Assembly (NCBI GenBank): GCA_964346175.1
Contig: CAYFTG010000016.1
Coordinates: 1-25,655, forward strand
Direction of reading: 5' to 3'
DNA length: 25,655 nt
DNA from: DTU032 sp964346175
GTDB taxonomy: Bacteria > Bacillota > Clostridia > Saccharofermentanales > DTU023
Part shown: one piece after another, positions 1 through 8,387 of the stretch
Layout of the letters: the number at the start of each line of letters is the position of its first letter
Numbering within the stretch: the first letter of the stretch is position 1
Position numbers and translations under genes: made by a program
Notes under the pieces: generated by a model
Databases searched by the model: none
Seen by the model: the letters and a program-made list of their open reading frames with translations, nothing else
Told to the model about the DNA's origin: nothing

Positions 1-3000
1 CTTCGAGAGTCTTCATGCCGCCGAGATCAATCTCGACATCTGCTGCTAGGTAGTCGTTGTAGAAGACTACAGCTTCGACATCGCGCCAAGTTTCTGTCTC
101 ATCCAAGGTCAGGTATCTTACTTCTGCGACTAGGTTTCCTTCGCCGTCATCGGTAATTTCGACTTGGACCAGATACTCAGTAAAGTCATACGTGACGCCA
201 CCGAGCATTGCCGCTACTTCCTTGATCAGGTAGAGATAGATGCCTTCTTCTCCATCACTAAAGGTGATAGTGCTGAAGTCAAAGTATGGACCCATGTTGC
301 TGACTGTCTCAAGCAGTGCTCCGGTAGAAGCGCTCTCGTCAGACTCATAGAGATTGAACTCAAACTCGCCGTCGATTAGTTCGCGACCTTCAAGGTTTTT
401 CATGCCCCCAAGATCAACATCGACGTCAGCTGCTAGGTAATCGTTGTTGAAGACTACTGCCTCAACTTCGATCCACTCTTCTGTCTCGTCCAGAATCCAG
501 TAGCTTACTGTTGCGTGCAAGTTGCCTACGCCATCGTCTGTGATGATGACTTCAACTAAGTACTCGCTGAGGTCGTAGGTGACTCCACCTAGACCGCCGA
601 TAACTTCCTTGATCAGATAAGAGTAAGTACCTTCATCACCATCTATGAAGGTGATGGGGCTGAAGCTAAAGTTCGCTCCCACGTTGCTTACTGTCTCAAT
701 CAGAGTGCCTGCTACTGAGTTTTGAATGGAGTTTAGAGGTAAGCTAACGTTAAGATCGTAAAGCTCAAATTCGAATTCTCCATCGATCAGATCGCGGCCT
801 TCGAGAACTTTTGTGCCTCCAAGATCAATCTCGACATCTGCTGCCTCATAATCGTTATAGAAGACTACTGTCTCAACTTCGACCCACTCTTCTGTCTCGT
901 CCAGAATCAGATAGCTTATTGTTGCGTGCAAGTTGCCGACACCATCGTCTGTGACGATGACTTCGACTAAGTACTCACTGTAGTCGTAGGTGACTCCACC
1001 TAGACCGCCGAGAACTTCCTTGATCAGGTAGTAGTAAGTGCCTTCTTCACCATCTTCAAATGAGAGAGGGCTAAAGTCAAAGTATTGACCCATGTTGCTT
1101 ACTGTCTCAACCTGAGCTCCGGTCATTCCGTATTCGTCAGACTTATAGAGATTAAACTCAAACTCGCCGTCTGCTAGGACGCGGCCTTCAAGGTTTTTCA
1201 TGCCACCGAGAATAACATCGACGCCAGCTGCTAGGTAATCGTTGTTGAAGACTACTGCCTCAACTTCGACCCACTCTTCTGTCTCATCCGGCATCCAGTA
1301 GCTTACTGCTGCGTGTAAGTTGCCTACACCATCGTCTGTGACGATGACTTCAACTAAGTACTCGTTGTAGTCGTAAGTGACTCCACCTAGACCGTCGAGA
1401 ACTTCCTTGATCAGGTAGTAGTAAGTGCCTTCATCACCATCTTCAAACGTGAGGGTGCTGAAGGTGAACGCTGCACCAACATTGCTTACTGTTTCAATCT
1501 GAGCGCCGGTAGTGCCGAATTCGTCGGACTTGTAGAGGTTAAACTCAAACTCGCCCTCATTCAGATCGCGGCCTTCGAGGTTCTTCGTGCCGCCGAGATC
1601 AACGTCGACGTCAGCTGCCAAGTAGTCGTTGTTAAAGACTACTGCCTCAACTTCAACCCACTCTTTTATCTCGTCCGGTATCCAGTAGCTTATTGTTGTC
1701 TGTAAATTGCCGACACCATCATCTGTGACAATGACTTCGACTAAGTACTCTGTCAGGTCATAGGTGACACCACCAAGTGATCCGCCTACTTCCTTAATCA
1801 GGTAATAATGGTAGCCTTCATCGCCATCTTCGAAGGTGAGAGCGCTGAAGCTAAAGTCGGCTCCTACGTTGCTCACTGTCTCGATCAGAGTTCCGGTAAT
1901 ACCGTAATCATCGGACTCGTAGAGGCTAAACTCAAACTCATCATCCGCCAGATCGCGGCCTTCAAGATTCTTTGTGCCGCCGAGATCAACGTCAACGTCT
2001 GCTGCGGTGTAATCGTTGTAGAAGAATGCTCCATTAACTGTGATCCATCCTTCAAGTTCGTCTTCGACCAAGTAGCTTACAGCTGCCTCCAAGTTTCCTG
2101 CGCCGTCATCTGTGATGACAACTTTTACCAAGAACTCGGTCAGGTCGTAGGTGATTCCATCGATGTTGTTTAATACCTCTTTAATAAGGTAGTAATAGGT
2201 TCCTTCTTCGCCATCTTCAAATGTGATAGTGGTGAAGCTAAAGGCTGTACCAACATTGCTCACTGTTTCAATCTGAGCTCCGGTAGCACCGTTCACGTCG
2301 GACTTGTAGAGGCTAAACTCACACTCGTCTTCTGCCAGATCGCGGCCTTCGAGGTTCTTCGTGCCGCCGAGATCAACGTCGACGTCGGCTGCTTTGTAGT
2401 CGTTGTTGAAAACGGGAGCCCCTGATGAATCCCACGTCTCTGTGCTCTCATCATAGACTCTGTAGCTTACTCCTGCGTGGAGGTTGCCGATACCGTTGTC
2501 TGCGACTGTTATTACGATCAAGTACTTAGTGAGGTCATACGTGACGCCACCTAAAGTTCCCTCTACTTCTTTCAAGAGGAAGTAGTGTATGCCTTCATCG
2601 CCGTCTTCGAAGGTGAGAGCGCTGAAGCTAAAGAAGCCGCCAACATTACTCACTTTCTCAATCAACGTTCCGACGACACCGTCCTCATTGGACTCGTAGA
2701 GTTCAAACTCGAATTCGCCATTTGCGATGTCACGGCCCTCAAGATTTTTAGCGCCGCCGAGCATAACGTCAAGATCAGCCGCGGTGTAATCGTTATTGAA
2801 GACTGCTCCATTAACTGTGACCCATTTTTTCTGCATCTTATCAAAGAGCATGTAAGTCACGGAAGCTTCGAGCTGGCCTTCACCGTCATCAGTGATAATG
2901 ACTTTCACGAGATACTCACTTAGATCGTAGGTGACTCCACCTAGACCGTTGAGGACTTCCTTAATCAGGTAGTAGTAGGTGCCATCTTCGCCATCTTCAA

Positions 3001-6000
3001 ATGTGAGAGTGGTGAAGCTAAAGTTTGCCCCAACGTTGCTTACCGTTTCGATTTGAGCTCCGGTAACACCATTCACATCTGAGTGGAAGAGGTTGAACTG
3101 GAACTCACCAGTCGCCAGATCACGGCCTGTGAGGTTTTTCTTACCACCGAGGGTGACGTTAACTGCGTCAGGAGAATAGAAGTTGTTAAAGATAGTCTTG
3201 CTGTAGGTCGGGCTAACGGACAGCTGTCCTTCTCCCAGATTTGTGATGACAACAGTTATTTCCGCTGCCACTAGATCATAATTTACACCGGGAAGATTGC
3301 CATCAACTTCTTCAATGACGTATTTGTAGGTTTTTCCTATGTCAGTTTCGTCATAGGAGATGGCTGTAAAGTTTACAGCACCGCCTGCTGTGTTAGTCGT
3401 AGTCTGCAATGCAGGCTCAATCTTTTCACCGTTTCCGTCCAACTGATAGAGATTGAACGTGAACTCACCTGCGGCAAGGGTTCGGCCTGTCAGTTTTTTA
3501 GTGACTGCAGGTGTAAAGCTGCCGGAGGCGGAATAGGTGTTGGTCACGGTCAGCCCGTTTTCGCTCTTTTCATAGCCTTCGGGGGCTGCGTTGATTAAAT
3601 TATCATTTTCATCTTTGATGAATTCTTTGACAGTATAGGTAATCTTGTTACCTGAAGTGTCATACTCCGGCATCGAATTCCAGGTCACTTGCGTTGTGCC
3701 GCTACTTAGTTGTTTTGCGCTACTCGGCACTTCGGTCGCTGTCTCGCCCTTAACGCTGCGATAAAGTTTAAACCAGATCTCAGGATGCGGGCCACCGCCG
3801 TCCTTCAGCCAAATCTTATTGGCCACGACGTCGATGTTTTCGACAACTTGGTTGGTAACAATGACGGTCGCTTCTTTCTGGTTTACGGAGAGGTTCACTT
3901 TCCCGCCCACAGGATTATATGTAGTAATAAAGCCTGTAGTGGTTTCTAGGACAGTGTACTCACCATAGTAGAGGCCGGTGAAAACTTTTTCCTCGCCTGC
4001 CTCAAGTGAGAAGGTCTCGTTGAAGCCATTCGGACCGGTGACGACAAAGTCAAAAGACAGCGGCGTGCTCATTGGTCCAAAGCCGTTTGATTTTACCTTA
4101 GGAGCCTCATTGATGAAAACCTTTTTCACCGTCAGCTTGCCTAGGCGTTTTTCTTCGTTTTTAGCCTGGACCTTCACATCAGGGTCGCCTTGCGTCAGAG
4201 AGACGTAATCAGCGAGCGTGAAGCTCGAAGTCGTGACTCCGTTCACAGTGATAGTGATGTCGTAGTCAGACAACGAAGATGTAGGCGTGCCAGTGACATT
4301 TGTCTCTGAGACAGTGTAATTACCTGTCTTGCGCAAATTCGTCAGGACTAATGTCTCGCCACCTTTTACTTGATAGGTATGATCGTAAGTGCTGCCGTTG
4401 GTCACGCGGATGTGGAAAATTCTACCATCCGTGATCTCATCACCGTAAGCATCTTTTAAGAGCTTACTTACGTGTAGCAGTACAGGATCTACTTCAGGAG
4501 AGGTAAAGATATGCTCTTTCGCTCCTGTGACCGGATCAGTGTAATTGAGCTTCGTTAGGCCATTAGTCTTGAAAAGATTGCCACCGGGCACCGTCGGGTC
4601 TGCCGTCAAAATACCATCATTGATTTCAACGATATACTTCAACTCGGCAAATCTGACTGTAGTACTGCCTTGAACGAAGTTATTGAGGGGACCTCCTAAA
4701 GTCCAAGTAATAGTTCTAGTCGCGGCGTTGTACGGTGCGCTACCTTGCGTCACATGGATGTCGCTCAGCCTGCTGCCGGGTATTTCAAAACCGTCGCCCA
4801 TAGGATCAACGACGATGCCGTCATTGATTACGCCCGTTATGCTGCCTGCTATCTGTTGGAAAATTGTGTTTAAGTCCGAGGCTGATCCTGAGTAGGATTT
4901 ACCGGGACTAGCGATTGCATTCAGGACAGGTGTGCCTGTAGGGCCGGCCTCTAAAGCTACGGTATAAAATATGTTGCCGGCTGTTTTAGCAAATCTGGCT
5001 TGAGCAATAGCATGATTACCGTGGTTGTAATATTTGTCATCGGAAGTACCAGGTGGGTTGTCATAACGAACAAACATATCACCGCCAGAACCAACTGTGG
5101 TTGTGTAGTCGAAGTGATCTTCTAACAGGGTATCGCGAGTTGCCCATCTCGTGCCTGTGTTGGGTATAGACTGCTGGCTGAGATAGTTGTTCCGCCAAGT
5201 AGCGCTGTCGCGATAGCTTTGCTTAACTGCATAGCTGCGGGTAGGCTGTCCATCTGAAAGCAAGACTATGTTTCTATAGGTTGCAGTCGATCCTTGCAAA
5301 AAGGTTTGGGCCTGCCTAATGGCTGCTTGTGTATGCGTATATTGTGTGCCTGGACCGATGCTGATATTGTCAATAAAGGTATTCAGTGCAGTAACGTTGG
5401 CCGCACCTGGTCCTCTAAAGTCATGTGTTGCACGAATTCCGGTGCCGAATACTACGATAGCTATACGCACGTTAGATGTAACATCACCTAGCAAAGTGCT
5501 GACGAAATTTTTCGCTGCAGTCTTGGCATTTGTGAGTTTGTTGCCCGCCATGCTTGTGGAAGCGTCGATTACCAGAACGATATCCGAGGTCTCTTCCTTA
5601 TTACGGGCTTCTAAGCGCAAGGTTACTTCCCAAGTATTGACAAGGCCGGGTATGGTTTGAGCAGTTTTGCTAAATCTGGTCTCACCGGGCTCAAGGTCTT
5701 CATCACCAGTAGTTAAGATGAATGGTTGGCCTGCTACTCTGGAGCGTACCATCGGACCTGCTGCTATGCCTGAATCCACAGAAGTGTCTTCCGGCTCAAC
5801 GGGCTCCTCGGGTTTTTCGGGCTCCTCGGGAGTTATTTCCTTATCGGGCTCTTCTTTTTCTTCGAGCTCTTCTTTATCAGATTTATCTTGATCTTCTAAT
5901 GGGTCGGTTGGTACTGTCTCCGTCTCATCAGGTTCAAGTGTTGGATCAGTTTCTGGAACCTCAGGTTCCTCATCAGTTTCATTCTCCGTACTTCCCGGAC

Positions 6001-6175
6001 TTGTGTCCGGCTCTTCAGGCTCGTCCTCAAGCTCCTCAGTTTCACTCTGGAGCGTTTCTACAGTTTGCATTTCTTGATCAAGATCTGCTGCTACTGCCTG
6101 AACGTCAAAGCCAAATGTACTGAGGGCTAGGATCACTGCCATGAAGACTGCAAAATTCTTCAATAAAGTTTTCAT
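1..6175 (-). CDS. Giant VWA/Cna-B/isopeptide-repeat surface adhesin, 3' end beyond the window
   Basis: The frame is open from an ATG at 6175 to the left edge (2058 codons, no stop), so the C-terminus, any further repeats and any sortase signal lie outside. An AGGAGG ribosome-binding site precedes the ATG. In order: a signal peptide (residues 1 to about 29, hydrophobic FAVFMAVILAL core); an acidic Pro/Glu/Asp/Thr linker to about 150; a von Willebrand A domain (about 190-430) with a complete-looking MIDAS (D204-A-S206-T-S208, a Thr near 277, SDG with Asp 308); immunoglobulin-like SpaA/Cna-B-type domains (about 560-880, including a clear Cna-B segment ending in TVTNTY); then at least nine FctA/Spy0128-type repeats. 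Each repeat has a KNL lysine, an IKEV glutamate and an FNNDY asparagine, the triad expected for intramolecular Lys-Asn isopeptide bonds. Role inferred: pilus-tip-like or wall-anchored adhesin binding a host or polymer ligand through the VWA domain. Ligand unknown. Confidence 0.93.
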   Translation of the reverse strand, partial: MKTLLKNFAVFMAVILALSTFGFDVQAVAADLDQEMQTVETLQSETEELEDEPEEPDTSPGSTENETDEEPEVPETDPTLEPDETETVPTDPLEDQDKSDKEELEEKEEPDKEITPEEPEKPEEPVEPEDTSVDSGIAAGPMVRSRVAGQPFILTTGDEDLEPGETRFSKTAQTIPGLVNTWEVTLRLEARNKEETSDIVLVIDASTSMAGNKLTNAKTAAKNFVSTLLGDVTSNVRIAIVVFGTGIRATHDFRGPGAANVTALNTFIDNISIGPGTQYTHTQAAIRQAQTFLQGSTATYRNIVLLSDGQPTRSYAVKQSYRDSATWRNNYLSQQSIPNTGTRWATRDTLLEDHFDYTTTVGSGGDMFVRYDNPPGTSDDKYYNHGNHAIAQARFAKTAGNIFYTVALEAGPTGTPVLNAIASPGKSYSGSASDLNTIFQQIAGSITGVINDGIVVDPMGDGFEIPGSRLSDIHVTQGSAPYNAATRTITWTLGGPLNNFVQGSTTVRFAELKYIVEINDGILTADPTVPGGNLFKTNGLTKLNYTDPVTGAKEHIFTSPEVDPVLLHVSKLLKDAYGDEITDGRIFHIRVTNGSTYDHTYQVKGGETLVLTNLRKTGNYTVSETNVTGTPTSSLSDYDITITVNGVTTSSFTLADYVSLTQGDPDVKVQAKNEEKRLGKLTVKKVFINEAPKVKSNGFGPMSTPLSFDFVVTGPNGFNETFSLEAGEEKVFTGLYYGEYTVLETTTGFITTYNPVGGKVNLSVNQKEATVIVTNQVVENIDVVANKIWLKDGGGPHPEIWFKLYRSVKGETATEVPSSAKQLSSGTTQVTWNSMPEYDTSGNKITYTVKEFIKDENDNLINAAPEGYEKSENGLTVTNTYSASGSFTPAVTKKLTGRTLAAGEFTFNLYQLDGNGEKIEPALQTTTNTAGGAVNFTAISYDETDIGKTYKYVIEEVDGNLPGVNYDLVAAEITVVITNLGEGQLSVSPTYSKTIFNNFYSPDAVNVTLGGKKNLTGRDLATGEFQFNLFHSDVNGVTGAQIETVSNVGANFSFTTLTFEDGEDGTYYYLIKEVLNGLGGVTYDLSEYLVKVIITDDGEGQLEASVTYMLFDKMQKKWVTVNGAVFNNDYTAADLDVMLGGAKNLEGRDIANGEFEFELYESNEDGVVGTLIEKVSNVGGFFSFSALTFEDGDEGIHYFLLKEVEGTLGGVTYDLTKYLIVITVADNGIGNLHAGVSYRVYDESTETWDSSGAPVFNNDYKAADVDVDLGGTKNLEGRDLAEDECEFSLYKSDVNGATGAQIETVSNVGTAFSFTTITFEDGEEGTYYYLIKEVLNNIDGITYDLTEFLVKVVITDDGAGNLEAAVSYLVEDELEGWITVNGAFFYNDYTAADVDVDLGGTKNLEGRDLADDEFEFSLYESDDYGITGTLIETVSNVGADFSFSALTFEDGDEGYHYYLIKEVGGSLGGVTYDLTEYLVEVIVTDDGVGNLQTTISYWIPDEIKEWVEVEAVVFNNDYLAADVDVDLGGTKNLEGRDLNEGEFEFNLYKSDEFGTTGAQIETVSNVGAAFTFSTLTFEDGDEGTYYYLIKEVLDGLGGVTYDYNEYLVEVIVTDDGVGNLHAAVSYWMPDETEEWVEVEAVVFNNDYLAAGVDVILGGMKNLEGRVLADGEFEFNLYKSDEYGMTGAQVETVSNMGQYFDFSPLSFEDGEEGTYYYLIKEVLGGLGGVTYDYSEYLVEVIVTDDGVGNLHATISYLILDETEEWVEVETVVFYNDYEAADVEIDLGGTKVLEGRDLIDGEFEFELYDLNVSLPLNSIQNSVAGTLIETVSNVGANFSFSPITFIDGDEGTYSYLIKEVIGGLGGVTYDLSEYLVEVIITDDGVGNLHATVSYWILDETEEWIEVEAVVFNNDYLAADVDVDLGGMKNLEGRELIDGEFEFNLYESDESASTGALLETVSNMGPYFDFSTITFSDGEEGIYLYLIKEVAAMLGGVTYDFTEYLVQVEITDDGEGNLVAEVRYLTLDETETWRDVEAVVFYNDYLAADVEIDLGGMKTLE
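51..3540 (-). repeat. Tandem ~387-bp coding repeats in the adhesin (isopeptide domains)
   Basis: The FNNDY-type repeat boundary recurs at about 51, 438, 849, 1236, 1621, 2010, 2397, 2787, 3174 and 3525. The period is 385-390 bp, except for one 411-bp unit (438-849, with an extra ~8 residues before the TLIETVSN segment) and the first, more divergent 351-bp unit. Consecutive units share long near-identical stretches at DNA level, for example those coding GGVTYDL and NLEGRDL. This makes the array prone to recombination and to assembly collapse. The array continues past the left edge. Confidence 0.9.
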
Positions 6176-6254
6176 AGTTCTTCCTCCTTACTCGTATGAG
6201 CTATTACGGATGGATCAGGATCATTCCCTTTTTTAGTAGATTTGAGAATGAACG

Positions 6255-6277
6255 GTATCCCTGTTATACGGGTATAC
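6255..6277. promoter_or_regulatory. Candidate operator upstream of the adhesin
   Basis: GTATCCCTG, five bases, then CGGGTATAC: an imperfect inverted repeat (7 of 9 pairs) about 80 bp upstream of the adhesin start, inside an AT-rich, promoter-like stretch. This is the position expected of a repressor or activator site. No regulator can be named from sequence. Confidence 0.3.
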
Positions 6278-6507
6278 AAATTAATTATTATCACGGATAG
6301 TTTATGACGCTATCGCTTTAATTGCTGTATCTAATGTAATTAATTTGATGAAATAAAGGGCAAGTTGTAATAATAGTAATTTATTCTGATATAATTTTAG
6401 ATAGCAAAACTTTTCAGAGAATCAAGCAAAAAAGGGTGAACTTTTTTTGACGTGCAAGAAAATGGGGCATAAATTTCTGATGCTTTTTAAGTGTGTCCTG
6501 TGAAACA

Positions 6508-6555
6508 AAGTTAAGTATTGTGCCTAAGTATTGTGCCAGGCACAGATCTTAACTT
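6508..6555. repeat. GTGCCTGGCAC-type palindrome, copy 1
   Basis: The outer arms are AAGTTAAG and CTTAACTT around a GTGCCAGGCAC core. The left half (AAGTATTGTGCC) is partly duplicated, which lengthens this copy to 48 bp. Confidence 0.85.
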
Positions 6556-6590
6556 CGCACATTAGGAAGCTAGAGGGGGAGGGGTAACAC

Positions 6591-6625
6591 AAGTTGATTT
6601 TTGTGCCAGGCACGAATCTGAACTT
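6591..6625. repeat. GTGCCTGGCAC-type palindrome, copy 2
   Basis: A 35-bp element beginning AAGTTGATTT and ending CTGAACTT around GTGCCAGGCAC. It is the standard length for the family in this window. Confidence 0.85.
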
Positions 6626-6627
6626 AC

Positions 6628-6665
6628 AAAAAAAACTACTGCCTGCTCGGGCGCTGACAGTAGTT
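6628..6665 (-). terminator. Rho-independent terminator of the PH-domain gene
   Basis: Read on the minus strand, AACTACTG and CAGTAGTT form an 8-bp stem (6634-6641 with 6658-6665), followed at once by a run of eight T (complement of A 6628-6635). It sits 63 bp past the PH-protein stop, with one palindromic repeat in between. Confidence 0.75.
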
Positions 6666-6681
6666 CTATACGAAAAATGAC

Positions 6682-6729
6682 AAGTCAACAATCGTGCCTG
6701 GCACGAAAATCAGGCACGAAAATCAACTT
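6682..6729. repeat. GTGCCTGGCAC-type palindrome, copy 3, overlapping a stop codon
   Basis: Arms are AAGTCAA and TCAACTT around GTGCCTGGCAC. The right half (CAGGCACGAAAATCA) is duplicated, making 48 bp. The right edge overlaps the TAA stop of the PH-domain gene by two bases. Confidence 0.85.
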
Positions 6730-7198
6730 ACTGCAGGTAGTCGGGGATACCGTCGCCGTCAACATCGGCGTCGTAGTCGATTCCGTCACCAAAACCGGAG
6801 CCGTAGATCTCACGGGCGGTGATACGCTTGCGGTCGCGCTCGGCTTCAACAATTTTCCCGAGAAATTGTCTGATTTTCTCTGAGCCTTTAATATTCTTAA
6901 ACTCAGCTACGCGCGCTGTTTGATCCATGGTATGAATCACGATAGTTCCGACACCAAAGATCTTCTGCCAGAGGGTACGTTTCAACTTTAAGTCAAGTAC
7001 CCGGTAGAGCAGAACCTCTTCCGTATGGCTGGTGAATATACCGCTGCGAATAATAAAGCGAGTAGGGGTAATCTCGTATCTTGTGAAAGAGAGAGGCAAA
7101 CCAAGGTAACGCTTGCGATCTTTCCACAGAACTTGCTCTTCTTCAATGTTTAGTCTGTATTTTCTTCTAGGCATAGACTTCAGGGCAAGAGTATCCAA
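6728..7198 (-). CDS. PH-domain (bPH_2/DUF304-like) protein with acidic DxDxDG tail
   Basis: About 156 residues. The core (RYEITPTRFIIRSGIF, EEVLLYRVLDL, QKIFGVGTI) matches bacterial PH-like domains of the bPH_2/YdbS type, which fold as beta-barrels and are often membrane-associated; their ligands are mostly unknown. There is no transmembrane segment. The C-terminus, DADVDGDGIPDYLQ, is a calcium-loop-like DxDxDGxxD motif, unusual on this fold. The start is uncertain: the TTG at 7198 and the ATG at 7174 both lack a ribosome-binding site. A consensus AAGGAGG lies at 7264-7270, and the frame stays open from there without any ATG, GTG or TTG until 7198, so the true N-terminus may be longer and hidden by a sequence error. 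Transcription ends at the hairpin at 6628-6665. Confidence 0.8.
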   Translation of the reverse strand: MDTLALKSMPRRKYRLNIEEEQVLWKDRKRYLGLPLSFTRYEITPTRFIIRSGIFTSHTEEVLLYRVLDLKLKRTLWQKIFGVGTIVIHTMDQTARVAEFKNIKGSEKIRQFLGKIVEAERDRKRITAREIYGSGFGDGIDYDADVDGDGIPDYLQ

Positions 7199-7337
7199 AT
7201 TAAATTGTGGTCTGCCATCAGGAATAATCCGTTTAGCGCAATCTAGAACGTAACCCTTACCTTCCTCCTTTATATGAACATATTACTCTTCCTTATGGTA
7301 AAAGAACAACACAAGCATTACCTTACACCATCAAGTA

Positions 7338-7649
7338 TTACCTTCCGGCTGCGTATTTCTCCATGCTCCTTGATAACGTTTCGAGGAAATTCTCCTCGCC
7401 CCAAGTGTTTACCTTGAAGAACATTGCTTGACTACCGCCTGAGCTNNNNNNNNNNNNNNNNNNNNNNNNNNNNNNNNNNNNNNNNNNNNNNNNNNNNNNN
7501 NNNNNNNNNNNNNNNNNNNNNNNNNNNNNNNNNNNNNNNNNNNNNCTCTGATCTTCCAGCGTAGCTGACATGCTGCGCTTAATTGCATCATGGGCAACTC
7601 TCAAGACTTCATCAAAATTGCCATTAAGCCTACGTTCATATTTAGCCAT
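7338..7649 (-). CDS. DUF6054-like protein, interrupted by a scaffold gap
   Basis: The start is the ATG at 7649, preceded by TTGGAGGAACT. The N-terminus MAKYERRLNGNFDEVL and the C-terminal half (SSGGSQAMFFKVNTWGEENFLE) resemble, from memory, the short cytoplasmic DUF6054 family of clostridia, which has no established function. Family members run to roughly 110 residues, so the 100-N gap (7446-7545) may be close to its true length. The part inside the gap cannot be read. No signal peptide or membrane segment is seen. It is divergent from marR and may share a promoter region with it. Confidence 0.7.
   Translation of the reverse strand: MAKYERRLNGNFDEVLRVAHDAIKRSMSATLEDQXXXXXXXXXXXXXXXXXXXXXXXXXXXXXXXXXXSSGGSQAMFFKVNTWGEENFLETLSRSMEKYAAGR
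7446..7545. other. Scaffold gap (100 N)
   Basis: Exactly 100 N, the conventional placeholder for a gap of estimated or unknown length. It falls inside the DUF6054-like gene. Confidence 0.98.
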
Positions 7650-7793
7650 ATAGTTCCTCCAAAAAATAACGCTCAAAACAAGAAGATTACTTAGATTTTT
7701 ATCATTATATCTCTATTTATTCCTATATTCCTTAGAGAGCAGATGACACAAGTGTAAATGACGACATCGGAGACAATTTAGCACATATTGTTC

Positions 7794-7822
7794 TTGAATA
7801 GCTTTGTCTAGTAAAGTATAAT
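7794..7822 (+). promoter_or_regulatory. Sigma-70-type promoter of the marR-ABC operon
   Basis: A -35 TTGAAT (7794-7799), a 17-bp spacer and a perfect -10 TATAAT (7817-7822) place the transcript start near 7829, about 67 bp before the marR ATG. Confidence 0.75.
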
Positions 7823-7835
7823 TCCCTAATGTTAG

Positions 7836-7862
7836 CCACTTAACAAATAGGCGCATAAGTGT
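7836..7862. promoter_or_regulatory. Candidate MarR operator
   Basis: CACTTA (7837-7842) and TAAGTG (7856-7861) form a perfect inverted repeat separated by 13 bp, just after the predicted transcript start. This is a fitting place for autorepression by the MarR protein encoded next. Confidence 0.35.
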
Positions 7863-7895
7863 CGCCTGATTTTCGTTTATATAGAGGGAGAAAAA

Positions 7896-8387
7896 ATGAA
7901 ACTTTCTGTTCCAAAAGAGTTTGAGGACTCACCGGAAATGATGCTGGCTTGGCTTTTGAGAGACATTCATCAAATGACGCAAAGCAAGCTGTCGCAGAAC
8001 TTGGCGCGTTATGGACTTTACGTGGGTCAGCCCCGCATTTTGCGTTTGATTCAGTACTTCCCCGGTGAGACTCAGAAGCAAATTGCCGATCGCCTGTTTG
8101 TATCGCCGGCTTCACTTTCGACTTCGATCAAGCGGCTGCGTAAAGCAAAACTGGTGGAGCAGCGTCAATCAAAGACCGACCTCAGGCAGCATGAACTCTA
8201 CTTAACTCCGGCAGGTGAGGAGGCCAGAAAAAACTGTACTCAAGACCTGCGCGATCTCCATCGCCAGATTTTGCGCGGGCTCGACGATCAGTCCGTCGAT
8301 AAGTTAATCGAGAGCCTGAAACACATGCACAACAACTTGAAATCGGATTCGGTTTTTGCTTCGGCAGATTTTGAGGAGGATGTTTAA
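7896..8387 (+). CDS. MarR-family transcriptional regulator
   Basis: 163 residues, a typical MarR length. A winged helix-turn-helix runs over about residues 50-115: QKQIADRLFVSPASLSTSIKRL is the recognition region, and the wing follows (EQRQSKTDLRQHELYLTPAG). Flanking helices should form the dimer interface and ligand pocket. A GGGAG ribosome-binding site lies just before the ATG. The stop overlaps the next ATG by one base (TAATG), so it is translationally coupled to the ABC exporter. By analogy with other marR-ABC operons it probably represses this operon and is released by a small-molecule substrate. The inducer is not visible in sequence. Confidence 0.92.
   Translation: MKLSVPKEFEDSPEMMLAWLLRDIHQMTQSKLSQNLARYGLYVGQPRILRLIQYFPGETQKQIADRLFVSPASLSTSIKRLRKAKLVEQRQSKTDLRQHELYLTPAGEEARKNCTQDLRDLHRQILRGLDDQSVDKLIESLKHMHNNLKSDSVFASADFEEDV

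Larger units (their letters stand above)
6176..6727. other. Intergenic region upstream of the adhesin
   Basis: This 552-bp non-coding stretch lies between the adhesin start and the PH-protein stop. The part next to the adhesin (6180-6480) is AT-rich and should hold its promoter, but I could not settle on a convincing -35/-10 pair. It contains an inverted repeat at 6255-6277. From 6508 onward it holds three GTGCCTGGCAC-type palindromes and a rho-independent terminator on the minus strand. No gene was seen in it. Confidence 0.7.

Noticed and set aside
51..3540. Regularly spaced repeats as a CRISPR array
   Set aside because: The period is 387 bp, the whole unit is repeated and it is coding; there are no short repeats with unique spacers and no cas genes.
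164..6123. Many plus-strand open frames of 60-133 codons across 1-6123
   Set aside because: They repeat with the 387-bp period and lie antisense to the continuous adhesin frame. They are shadows of its codons and have no ribosome-binding sites.
7338..7676. Longer start of the DUF6054-like gene at 7676
   Set aside because: The TTGGAGGAACT ribosome-binding site lies directly before the ATG at 7649, inside that extension.
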